From contig JAVTVJ010000346.1 of NCBI GenBank assembly GCA_034509425.1, forward strand, positions 124,001 to 188,000: DNA of 64,000 nt, in the 5' to 3' direction. This DNA comes from Eopsaltria australis (lineage: Eukaryota > Chordata > Aves > Passeriformes > Petroicidae). Position 1 is the stretch's first letter. Each line of letters opens with the position of its first letter. The notes beneath the pieces were generated by a model. That model searched no databases and had not been told where the DNA came from. It was given only the letters and a program-made list of their open reading frames with translations. Of the stretch, positions 13,346-24,600 are shown in pieces. The translations under genes and the position numbers were made by a program.

Positions 13346-13849
13346 TTGCCCCTCTGGAAGACAAACTTCTCCCTCCCTCAGTTGCCTTCCCACCCCAAAT
13401 CACACATTTACCTTTCTCTTCAAGCTGGCAGGCCTGTGTTACTCGAGGTCAGGCTGTTTAAACCCCAGCTGCAGCTTTGGTCTTGCTGTTTTGTCGAGGA
13501 GACAGTTTCAGCATGTACAGCACTTCCTCTTCTGGGACGTTTGAGGACTGAGGCTGTGACCTTTGGCTGCTGTTTGGGTTCAGCAGCAGAGGCAGAATTC
13601 CCAGGGGTGACTGGGTTGAAAGAGAAAAGTCCTCTTCCTCCATCTCCTTGGGGACAAACTCAGACCAAAGCCAGCAGCCAGTAGAGGTGGGACACACACC
13701 TGGGACACTGCAGAGACCTCCACACAAACCACAGCTGGGGCAGGGAATTGATTCATCTGTGTCTTAAGCACAGGGATAAATCTCAGCCCATCCTCTGAGC
13801 CTGGGCCACATTTAGATTCCATTCCTGACTTTCATATGGCCAGAAGTAT
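13346..13849. other. unique non-coding stretch
   Basis: Short unique interval between two CR1 fragments. Nothing recognised. Confidence 0.6.
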
Positions 13850-13999
13850 GGCCCCATCCCTGGAAGTGTTCAAAGCCAGGTGGGATGCCGCTTGGAGCAA
13901 CCTGGTCTAGCAGAAGGTGGCCCTGCCTCGGCAGAAGGATGGAACTGGATGGTCTTTAAGGTCCCTTCCAACCCAAACCATTTATGGATTCTATGAATC
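13850..13999 (+). mobile_element. CR1 LINE fragment, 3' terminus
   Basis: Plus-strand CR1 end: gccccatccctggaagtgtt, ggagcaacctggtctagcag, aaggtcccttccaacccaaa, then a decayed octamer tail (ggattctatgaatcc). About 150 bp. Confidence 0.93.
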
Positions 14000-14064
14000 C
14001 ATCAAAGTAGGGGAAATTCATCCCAGTGGAAAGTCTTTGCATGTAGATATTAAATAGTACTTAC

Positions 14065-14129
14065 CATGAGGTACCTTTTTTACTCAAGTCTTTGTGTATA
14101 TTCATCTGTTGCTGAAGCCTTTCTGCTGC
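14065..14129 (-). other. possible minus-strand exon (unconfirmed)
   Basis: On the minus strand a consensus donor (CATG|gtaagtac at 14064) follows 65 open bases reading AAERLQQQMNIHKDLSKKG, a polar, heptad-like peptide that could be coiled coil. The acceptor (aacttctactttataag) is only moderate. I recognise no family. The strand agrees with the 2.1-kb and 32.1-kb candidates, but nothing links them. Confidence 0.22.
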
Positions 14130-14992
14130 CTTATAAAGTAGAAGTTATTCAGTTTACATCACAGCAGGATAAGCTCAAAGGAAAATGCTGGGGAGGTCAG
14201 GAGCCCCACGTTTGGAGTGACTTTGTCAGGTTAAATCAGTAGCTGAGGAGGCTGAATGGTCCCCAGGAAGGACCAGGGTGCACAGCCTGACTGACTCATC
14301 CCTTTCCTATGGCAGAGCCCAGCACGGACAAGGGGGCAGGCACAGAATGTGGGGCTGTCTCCAGGAGGATTTTCCTGGCAGGTATCACAGAAGAAGATTA
14401 TGTCCCTTTGCCCAGAAACATTTACAGAGCTGCTGATGAAATGGAAGTGACTGCAGAAGGTCAGGTAGCACCATCTGCCTTGGCAGGGCCTGGCAGGACT
14501 CGGGGTGCTGCAGTCTGGCTTCTGGCTGAGGTGTGAAAACAAATCCTGCCCTCACAGGGCTTTTGAAAGACTACAAGAGGAAATCACCATCTTGAGAGGC
14601 ATGAGCATCCTTCAGCTCCACCTTAATTCAGTCAAATTGTGAGGAATCAACATTTTTGCAACCCTGTGCACACACACCAACATCTGCATCATCCAAAGGG
14701 TCTGGGTCTCACTCAGGCACCAAAGCAGAGCAGATTTTGAGCACAGTGTGTAGCAAAGGTGAGAACTGCAAACCATGACAGCCTTTGGACCATAATTTCA
14801 GAGCAATTCAGGGTCCCTCCTGCCCTACACAAACCTCTTTTGTTGATCTGGTGACTTGGTTTGATACCCAATACTAAAATGTGGCCTCAGAGAGAGGAAG
14901 TGGATTTTTTGCTGACATTCAGCCTAAGATGTCCTGCCTGGGCATGGGCTGAGCAGCACACCTAAACTGGGGTGGACTTGAGGGATGGTTTA

Positions 14993-15063
14993 GCTTAATT
15001 AATTATTCATTATCTATAATGAATGTAATATAATTCATTAAATTATATATAATTCATTAAACC
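14993..15063. repeat. AT-rich patch with 20-bp hairpin
   Basis: Almost pure A/T over about 70 bases. Positions 15005-15024 form a perfect inverted repeat, ATTCATTAT-ct-ATAATGAAT. TAATTA cores sit at its left edge and TAATTCATTA occurs twice more. This could be a decayed AT microsatellite or a homeodomain-binding cluster. Confidence 0.7.
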
Positions 15064-17754
15064 AATCTCAGGTGTCTCCTTAGTGACACTTGGCAGGACA
15101 TGTCATACATGATGAAGAAAAGAAAAGAAAAGCCAAGGTCTGATCAAAGTGCTGAATCCTGGATTCCTCAATTCATGCCATCCACATCCTGATAAAGCAG
15201 AAAAACCTCCACAGTGTTTTATGCTGCCAGGGAAAACGGGTCTGGAACAAAAAGAAACTCACAGCTCTGCACACTGGGTCACCTCTCCTTCTACAAAAGC
15301 TTCTGATACCTCAGCTTTAAAATCTACATGCAATAATATATTATAAGTAAATACACCATTTGCTGCAGTGTGTAGCTATTCAAGATTTCCATCTGTTATG
15401 AAAATTGCCTATGAAGCTCACACCTCTGAATCCCAATAAGGTCCTTTAGCTCCTAACAGGCTGATTGCTGGATTTGCAGCCCTGCCCCAAAGGTTAACGG
15501 GTTGGGAACTTGCAGGTGTTTCTGAGCTGAGCAGCATATAGAGTTTTGTGTAGAAATGCTTCCTTTTAGCTCTTGGGAAGGTAAACATGAAGTAAACTGC
15601 TGAATTAAAGTGGTTTTTTTATCAGTCTAAGGGGTAGAAGGACCTGAAGCTGAGGTGTCCCAGTGGAGTAGTTGGGATGTAAGAAATGCCACCTTAAATT
15701 CTGCTCAGTTGTGGTTTCACTGATGATGCCCAGAGGCATCAGAGAGATTCAAGCTCCCAATGGGATGATGGACACCAAGTACTGGGAAAAATTCTTTGTG
15801 CCCTCCAAATTTCAGCCAGTCTTTTGTGCCTTCACCTCCAGCCTTTGGATCTTCCAGCTGCAAATCTGCAGGGGCTGTCACAGGGTAACTATGGGGACAA
15901 AGTCACATCTCTCACTTTTGGCTCTGAACAGGGCATGGAGTTGCCAGCAAAATGCACATTTTGGCTTGTCCCAGGCTTGCTGGAAATGCTCTCCTCAGCC
16001 ATGTGGAGGGAAGTCAGATGGGGAAGCTGATGTGAATCTGCAGCTGCAGCAAGGCTGAGAATGGGAGCTGTCAAAAGAGAAAACAGTGAGTGCTGGCATC
16101 GTGACTTCCCCCTTCCCTTGTGATCCATGGGAAATGGGAGCACCGGGCTCTGCATGAGAAAACTCAGCAGCCTGGAGCTTCCCAGGCACAGGACCCTCTT
16201 TCTTTGCTCAAAAGGTCACTCCCTGGGAACGTGCTGTGTCTCTAAATGTCACCGAGTCGAGCTGTGCTAGCAAGGACCACAGACAGCACCCAGCACAGGG
16301 CAGGGCCCAGCGTGCTTTGGTCACCTCCTGAAATTGGGGTGGTGATTTCCATCCCTGCTGATTCCTCTGCATCCACCCCGAGAGGCCAGTTTAACAAGGA
16401 AATTAAAACCTACCACAAGCCCCCATTGATCCTGACCAATCCTGTCCTGTTCCAGGACACGTGGAGCCAGAGGTGACAAAACCAGCACCCCTGATGATGG
16501 CATTGTGCAAACGCCAACGTGCCTGGAATCTGAGGCTTCCCAGCATGGAATCTTTGCAGAAAAACCTGCCAAAAGTATTGCTGCTTGCTCTTTCCCCACC
16601 CATAAAATCACCACGTGGTTGGTGTTGATGTTTGGGCATTTTTCAGGTGGATCAACTCCCATAATTGCATCTCTGTATGGTCAATAAACAGAGAGGAGAT
16701 GGCAGGGATAAAAATGGGGATGGGCATTGGGAAAGGGGGAGTATATTTATGTTTTACTAGTACTGAGGAGTGTTATTCAAATCCAAAACACAGCACTGCA
16801 CCAGTTATTAAGGAGGAAATTAACTCTATCCCCAGCTGAAAACAAGACATGAGGCACTCAGACTCAAGGGCAGGGAAGAGCCTTCTGGTCCCAAAGGTGC
16901 TGTATGATCTGATCAGTGCTGCTGGTCCACACAAGGCTGGGGAAAAGGCAGCAAAAACTTCTCTGATGTGCTTTAAATGTTTGCTCGAAACGGCAAATGG
17001 AGAAATAAATACGTAGAGTTAACAAAGTTTAGTCTAAGCCTTGCTTAGAGATTATTTGAGATTACTCCTATGAATTAGTATGGGGAAAATGATGAAATGT
17101 TCCTCACAGCCATCCTTGTTGCAGGTGACCAAACTCCAGTAGAGGTGAAGTTATGCTGGGATGGCTCCCAGTGAAGCCTGGGTCCCACTGTAAAGGATCC
17201 ACAGCTGATCTGCAGAAGCAGCTTAAAAAAGAACTTTGACTTGATACCAGGATGTTTGGAGAGCATGGGGAGCATGGAATTAAGGACAAGTTAAGGACAC
17301 AGGGGTGGCACAAACAGTTTCCAGGCCATTTTATGTACGGTCCCTGTGAAGGTGACTGAAAACCCTCCCTGTGCAAAGCCTCTGGGTTGTAATTAATCTT
17401 AGCATCATATCCACCAGCAGGCAGGAGAAAATCCCACAGCATTCCACCAAAACTCCTGTAGCATCCTCACAAGTCCTGGGACCTAAAGAATAAATGGGGG
17501 GGCCTAATCTACCACCAGGCAGACAGGCACAAATTGTGGGATCTGCAGAGCAGCCATAAAATTCCATTCACCCCAGTGACTTCTCTTTGGCCACAGCCAG
17601 AAATGGGTATCTAGAGAAGAGTGTCACAATACAGCAAATAATTTGAGATAATCCCCCAAAAATATCCAGTCAGCTTCTAATTTGTGGGTTCCTGTGCACT
17701 GAGATCGATTTAATATTTAATTACCCGCAATGATTTTTTTCTGCCCCATCGATT

Positions 17755-18045
17755 TTCAACACCCTCAACATCCTGTTGCAAGGAGTTCCACAGCTTAATT
17801 ATACACTGGGGGAAGAGCCACCCCCTCTTGTTTGTTTTGGATTTACAATTTCTGGTTTCATCTGATGTCCTGTAATTCCTGCAGAGATAGAGGTGGGGAA
17901 CATACCCTTCCTGTCCACCCTTCCCACAGCACCCAGTGATTTATAGTCCTCTGTCACAACCCTTCTGATACATCTCCCTCCCAGCCTGATGAGCGTTGAG
18001 CATCTTGGTGTCCTGAGTCTTTTCCGACTTCCTTTGTGTTCTCCT
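17755..18045 (-). mobile_element. ancient CR1-family LINE fragment
   Basis: Reverse-oriented and strongly diverged. It keeps the landmarks of the old reptilian CR1 3' region: gcaaggagttccacagctta, then attatacactgggggaagag, then cttgtttgttttgg, tcatctgatgtcctgtaatt, and later cccagcctgatgagcg. This is unlike the younger avian copies in the window. I compare it with the turtle/crocodile-type CR1 consensus from memory, so the subfamily is not assigned. Confidence 0.65.
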
Positions 18046-18177
18046 GCCTTTTGAGGGCTGGGAATCATCCTTCAGATGCACCCTCAAAGGGAGCATGAGA
18101 ACCTGAAGTCTCTTTCCATGAGAGTCTGCTTATCCTATGCAGGCTCAAAACAAAAGGGTTGCCCAACGTGGGAGCAT

Positions 18178-18543
18178 GGAATTACAGAATCATGGAATGG
18201 TTTGTGTTGGAAGGGACCTTAAAAATATCCAGTTCCACCCCCTGAATTGAGCAGGGACACCGTCCACTATCCCAGGTTGCTCCAAGCCCTTGGACATTTC
18301 CAGGGATGGGGCAGCCACAGCTTCTCTGGGCACTCTGTGCCAGCCTGCACAGGGAACAATTTTTTCCTAATATCTGATCTAAATCTGTTTAAAACATCTC
18401 CCTGTTTCCCATCAGGATCAACTGTGTTAAAAGTCCCTCTCCTTCTTTTACATAATCACCCTTTAGGTACTTGGAAGGTGCTGGAAGATCTCCCTGGACC
18501 TTTCTCTTCTCCAGGCTGAACAACCCCAGCTCTCCCAGCCTGG
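18178..18543 (-). mobile_element. CR1 LINE fragment, 3' end
   Basis: Reverse CR1: gaattacagaatcatggaat, ggtttgtgttggaagggacc, a small internal loss after ccaggttgctccaagcc, gatggggcagccacagcttc, tcctaatatctgatctaaat, and cttctccaggctgaacaacc. About 365 bp, 5'-truncated. It reaches further into the 3' UTR than most neighbours. Confidence 0.93.
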
Positions 18544-19261
18544 AACATGGAAGCCCATCAGGACAAAGAAGCTCTACCAGCTCTGGTGACACATTTCTTT
18601 TTGTTCCCCTCAGGGCTTTGGAGTCAGCAGATCTGTAAATGGTCTTGGAAAGCTGAGTTTTCCAAAGCCTCTCCAGCCCCCACACTGCCGAGGAAGAGAC
18701 ATCTCCACTGCACAGAGCAGGACAGGGCAGATCCCACACGTGTTTCTCTGGGCAAACACTCGTGTCTGCCTGGTGTTTGCAGAGCCAGCAGGGACAGGAA
18801 CCAGCCCCATCCTGGAGGGACAGGTTGGTTTTACAAACATGGACACACCAGGAACCTCCACCATCCAAGGCAGGAGGCACCTGGATCCCAACCCACAGCC
18901 CGGGAAGGTGGGAAGTGTAAGAGAGCTTGTTGAATATTTTCTGCCTCTGATCACAGAGATCACAAACTTGCAGAGCTGGTGTGAGATCATTTCAGCCCTC
19001 TCCCTGCTTCTCTGTTATAATCAGAGTATTTAGAGAGGTGCTGGCAGCACAGCACTGCAGGGGTGCACAAACACAACCAGCCCTCTGCATGAATGCAGAA
19101 AAGCTTTTAAGAGGCTCAGACTGAACTGCAAAATCACCAGCAGATCCTGTCTGGGACCAGCTGGTGCTGGCTGGCAAGAACAGCCTGCCTGCCATGCAAA
19201 CATCCCTCTGTCTCCCTGCACCTCCGTGTCCTTTTGGGCAGCATCCCCCAGATTTGCCTCT
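18544..19261. other. unique non-coding stretch
   Basis: No gene recognised. A plausible plus-strand acceptor near 18957 (attttctgcctctgatcacag) is followed by an open frame, but no donor or family resemblance supports an exon. Confidence 0.5.
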
Positions 19262-19335
19262 CAGGAGTTGGACTTCATTGATCCTTGTGGGTCCCTTCCA
19301 GCATGGAATATTCTATAATTCTCTATTCTATGATT
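19262..19335 (+). mobile_element. CR1 LINE terminus, third 3'-end type
   Basis: Only the last ~75 bp is present: caggagttggacttcattga, tccttgtgggtcccttccag, then attctataattctctattct, a degenerate ATTCTATG-octamer tail. The GATCCTTGTGGGTCCC form is shared with the copies at 26.3 and 48.7 kb. Confidence 0.85.
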
Positions 19336-21509
19336 TTCCTGCCTGGGACATGCCAGGAAAGGAGACATTGCTGTTGATATCACAACTCCAGCAAAAAAAG
19401 TTATCTAGATTAAAGTAATTTTGTCATTCCAGGTTCATTCAAATTCCTGGTCATTCAAAACCTCACAAGTCCATGACTCAGCTACATACAGTCAGAGACC
19501 ACCAGCAGACACCAATCTGAATAAAAACCTGTTATAAAGAATTAAAAGAGACAATGCTGGCTCTTCCCAAACCTTCCATTTTGTTGCCCTCCCAGCGTTG
19601 TGGTGTTTAAAGAAGATAATTAAGGAGAATAAGGACGATTAAAAGAAATCCTCCCCACCTGGGCTGCAGGAAGGCTGCAGACACCACGGGCTGAACAGAA
19701 ACTGGGATCAGCCGTTCCTTAGGGAAAAGCAGTGACCAGCCACAGAGAATCCATGCAGTGAGGAAAGTTCCAGATACTCAGGGCTGTGGGTGTGGAGAGG
19801 GCTGGGATGGACACAGCACAGCAAACACCATCAGGGTTTGAAATCAGCAGGATTTCAGGGGCTGGGGTAAGACCTGTGTAAGCAGGAGGGGACAAATTCA
19901 CTGTGTCAGCAGACCCAGTGGTGTCCTCAGGCTTCAAGAAAGCACAGGAGGAACAAATTAACTGTGCTGGGCACCACCCAAAATCCATGAGGTTCTGTCA
20001 GACACGGGCCAAGCCTTTAGTGAAGACGTGAGCTGGGTCTTGGCATGGTGTGTGCACAGAAGTGGCAATCAGGGAGGAAATCAGAGCCGGGGGAGAGTTG
20101 TTTCAGATGGGAAAGATTAAAATGTGTTTGGGCTGCAAGTGAGGAGCAGAACCAGGAGCCAGTGGAAGGGTAAGCAAAGAGAGAGCCAAAGCAAAAGGGA
20201 GCATCGGGTGACAGAGCGAGGAGGATGGTGGGGACAGTTCTGGGGCAGGAAAGGAAGAAAAGTGCAAAATTGGCTCATTTGCCAATGTCTCCTTGGAACA
20301 GAGAGCTCCTGTTGAGAGCCAAAACGGGGGCAGGATGAATGAGGAAATCAGCTCCATCACGAGATACCCCGCAGCAGGAGAGCAGAGGAGGGGAAGTGGA
20401 GGCTGGAAAGGGGCCAGGGCTGGTGGGATGGCCTGGGGGACCTGCAGAGAGCCAGGCACTGAGGAGAGAAGTTATTTTGTCCCTTTTCAGCCCATGGCCA
20501 CCTCCAGCCAAGGGACAATGTCCTTCAGGTTATACAAAGTATTCACAGGCAGCAGTACAAGTCCTACCTAGAGACCTGCAATAACTGAGGGGTGGAGGCT
20601 CTTTCCATTCCCTGACAGCATCGTGGCTTTCAAGCAATAATCCAGAAGGCAGAGTTTGCATTGGCCAGGTTGTGATGTAAGCAGATGAAAATTGGAGCTT
20701 AGGAAAATGGCATTTCAGCTCTGAGCTGGTGGAAATGTCACCTTGGTGCCCCTGACTCGAGAGGTTCAGGAGACCCATGGCCCTGCCTAGACAAACACCC
20801 AGCTCTCACACCTTTCCTTTTCTCCCTTCTCAGACACCCAGACACCTTTTCACCTCCTCTGACACATGGGAAGGAAAGCACTGGCCTGTCCATCAGCCAT
20901 CAGGGTGAACAAAGCCTTGCTCAGATCAGAAATGTGGTACCTGGGCAGGTCACACACCCAAAGCCAGAAGCCAGCTCATCCTGATGAGGTTCCTGATGCA
21001 CGGAGCTGCCCCAGGAGGTCACTGTCCCCCGGGGCAGTGCTGTCTGTGGCCACCCTCTAGTGGCCACCACTCCTTCACAGAGGCATCTACATGAACATCC
21101 ATGGTTTGCTCCTCTGTGGTCAGAGGTTGACTCAGAAGCACAAAGAAACCTTGGTGGAAAATCTTGCTCCCTCCTGCCAACCGTTTGCAGCAGGTCAGTG
21201 AAAAGAGTTCACTGACTGTGCATTCAAAATGAAGGGAAAAAATACAAAAATTGAGGTTCCCACAATGATCACATGAGTTTGTCCTGATTTGTGGTCCAGC
21301 AGAACATTTGCCTTTGTCAGCACAAGGCAGCAGCATCACAAAGAGATCAGGTGGAGATCAAATGCTTTTAGCAGGGAAAGACCCCACAAGGTTTGTTTGG
21401 GTGCACTTCCTTTTCTATGCTGTTTTGGGATTGCTTTTTTTACAAAATGTTCTGATCATCAAACATTTCTGTGGGATCCATCAGTGGATTTGTGGAATGC
21501 AGTGACATC
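19336..21509. other. unique non-coding stretch
   Basis: No gene, repeat array or CR1 piece recognised. The open frames on both strands around 20.1-20.6 kb overlap each other and have no family resemblance. Confidence 0.6.
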
Positions 21510-21629
21510 TGTCTGGAAGTGTTCAGGTTGGACAGGGCTTGGAGCAACCTTGTCTAGGGGAAGGTGTCCCTGCTCATTGGACTTGATGGTCCTTAAGGTC
21601 CTTTCCAACCCAGACCATTCCATGATTTT
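21510..21629 (+). mobile_element. CR1 LINE fragment, 3' terminus
   Basis: Plus CR1 terminus: ctggaagtgttcaggttgga, cagggcttggagcaaccttg, ggtcctttccaacccagacc, attccatgat. About 120 bp. Confidence 0.92.
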
Positions 21630-24600
21630 TGCCTGTTCTCCTGGAGAACTCCATATAGATCAACCCATCTACACCTAAACAATCACCTGTCAAATTGAGT
21701 GGGCATGAACACCCAGGGGAGAGTTTGCTGGGCTGGAAGGCACAGTGCAGCTCCTCAGGGATGAGCTCTCACGTCCTGCACTCCCTCAGGATGATGAAAT
21801 ATTACACCTTTGAGAACAACATTCCTCTCTCCAGGATCAGCTTGGGCACCCCATGGAACCAGGGCTTGGTTTCCACTCAACTTTGGTGCCCACTCAGCAG
21901 CTTCCCCCCACAATGTGTGTTGGCCCCCCAGGACAACTTGAAGGTTGCCCAGTGTGGTGCTGGGTTGGGCCCAAAACTAAAGCTGTACCAAATCAACCAG
22001 GGAAAGGAGAGTAAATGTTTTCAGACAAAACACCCTGCGGTGCTGCTGGAAAACAAACACACGCTGCTCCTGTGTGAAGGAGAGCAGGAATCAAACTGGA
22101 AGACAAAAAGGAAATCAGTAGCCCAGGGGTGACAAGGAATTCAGGTGTCTTGCATCACTCAGGATCAGGTTGAACCCTGTGGGGTTGATCCCTCCCTCAC
22201 CAGCATCAGCAGCCAAGAGTCACTGCAGACAGTGAGAAGTGGCTCTGGAGTCCCACCCCAAATTGTGACAGAGGAGGAGTGACACAGGGCAGTGTGTACA
22301 ATGACAGTGAAGTCCTCTGCAGCCATCCCCAAAGGATTTCCCATTGGGAAGAGCACTCCCACACCAGGTGGATGCTGTATGGGATCCCTGTCAGCCATCA
22401 GGCTCACTCTAATAGCTGGCAAGTAACTGAAACACCATCAAGGTGTGGGAATCATCCCTGGGATTTCCTGGGATTTAAAGTGTTTGTCCTGTCAGCTTTG
22501 TGTGATCACCCCTAATTCTTGAGCTGTATGAAGGAGAGTCCTCATCCACACTCTTCCGACTATCCATGAGTTTCTCAGCTGCTCTTGTGTCCTCCCACAG
22601 CCATCTTTCACAGCCAGGAAGTACCTACCTGGCTATTCCTCATGGGAATATGACTGCCTGCTTCTGCATCCCTCACTGCCCTTCTCCAGACCTTTCCCTG
22701 CTCCAGCTCCTGTGGCACACAGCACCAATCCATGGCACAGCACAGGCTGTTCTGATGCTTCCCCTGTGTTCTTAATTCCAGCATGAGAGTTCCTGGTGCC
22801 TCACTCGTGCTGGAGACAGCTTCACCTGAGAGTGAACCTATCCAAGCAAGAAAAGCATGGAGAAAGGGACTCAGCAGCAGGGAATGTGCCTTGGATGGGG
22901 ATGGGGATGGGGATGGGGATGGGGATGGGGATGGGGATGGGGATGGGGATGGGGAAGCCTGAACCACCCTCCCTGCTGCCCACATAACCTGCATGGGAAG
23001 GAGCCAGTGAGCACAGACACATCCCTGTCACAGCTACACAATCCTACAGCAAGATCTCCGGGACATAAACTGGGAGCTTGGAGAGTTCTGGCAGCACAGG
23101 AGAGGTCAGGAAAGCATTTGGGCTGTCTCAGAGCTCTCAAGGATGTGCGTGTGACCCCCAGTGCTCTCCCTGCCCCACGAGGTGGGAGCATCCAGTGTGA
23201 GTTTGTGGCAGTGGGAAGAGCCGGCCGGCTGGTCCGAGAGCAGCGGAAAAGCAGGAGAGGTCAATTCCTGTGTTGTTCTTCCTGGGGAAAACCCCTCTGG
23301 ATATCCGTGAGCTCTGTGCTGACGTTGTTGGGCCTCTGCCCTTTGCTCTCTGTCCCCTCCTCCCTGAAGGGTCATGGGTGATGACACCAGAGCTCAATCC
23401 TTGAGGAGGACAGGGGCTGGCACTGCCTGTGGCAGGGGTCACTCAGGACTGGTCAGCGTGGACTGGTCACCCTGCACTTCTCCATGGTGCTGTAACTGGG
23501 ACCAGCACAACCACAGCTCATCTGGGCTCTGCCCTCACTCCCCCACAGGGGCCATGGGGACAGGCTTGTCCCCAAGGTGACCAGGGCTGTTTGTGTCCTC
23601 CATCCCCTTACCAGGCATTTTCTGCTGCTCCTCCCTGCTCAGATCCCTTTTCCTCCCCACAGGGCTGAGCTGATAAAGCTGGTTTGGAATCACTTATTGC
23701 TTAGCAACATTTATTATCCTTATTATCCCTGACAAGCTTACTCCAGCTGCCTAAGGGAACCAGAATGAAATGAGCCTCACCCAACGTTTTAAGTGAATTT
23801 TCACTTCTTGCTGCCCTCTGTGAGTGGAGACATCACAGGGGCACATGGTGCTGCTTATCTTTCCCTTCCATCACCTTCCAAAGGCCTTTTGTGGGAGTAT
23901 CCCTCTATCAGGACACACATTGGCATCTCCTGGGATGACAGAGGTTTCAAAAAGGGATGCAGCAGCTTGTGGATGAGCTGGAAGATCATCTACAAGGCCA
24001 TGGCAGTAGGGATGGGTCACCTGCACTGTGACAGGTGGGAAAAGCCTCTTGAGATGTGTCAGCAGCCCCATGAAATGCTTCCTCTCTTTCAGGGCTTGGA
24101 GTGGGCGAAGCCCTTTGGAGTCAGCAGGAATGGGGTTCAGTTCACAGGTGGAAACCTCACTACCTGGAATCCAGGGGCAGGACTCAGCTACCTAAATATC
24201 AGCATCCATTTCCATCCCTTGGGCTTTGGCCCAGGGGAACTCTGGGATCCAGGATGCCAATTCAGCAGGTTTCCAAAAATGCCAGCTCTCCTTCCAAAAC
24301 AATGAGCTTCGCCCACGAAGGAGAGGAAACCATGATTGCTCTGTTCTCCAGCAGCTGCATGGAACAAAAGCTGTGTCAGAGCCCAGTCCAGCAAGGAGGG
24401 AGGCACAGAGGAGCAAACTGCCCAAGAAAATGCAAGGAATTTCCTGGCATGACCAGCTCTCCTAGCATGATCCATGCTCACAAGCTAGAAATTCAGATCC
24501 CTGTGCTGTTGGCTAAGATGGGATTTAAAATCACATGTAAGCAGCTCTGGCATCAGTGCTGTAAGGTGGTGATGCCTGGCAGAGACAGGGATCAAAAGAA

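Larger units (their letters stand above)
14000..17754. other. unique non-coding stretch
   Basis: No gene recognised. Contains the AT-rich hairpin patch near 15.0 kb, a short (GAAAA)n run near 15116-15131, and a possible minus-strand exon at 14065-14129. Otherwise ordinary unique DNA. Confidence 0.55.

Noticed and set aside
12779..13684. 301-codon plus-strand open frame
   Set aside because: Crosses a reverse-oriented CR1 fragment (13127-13345), has no family resemblance and is overlapped by other open frames.
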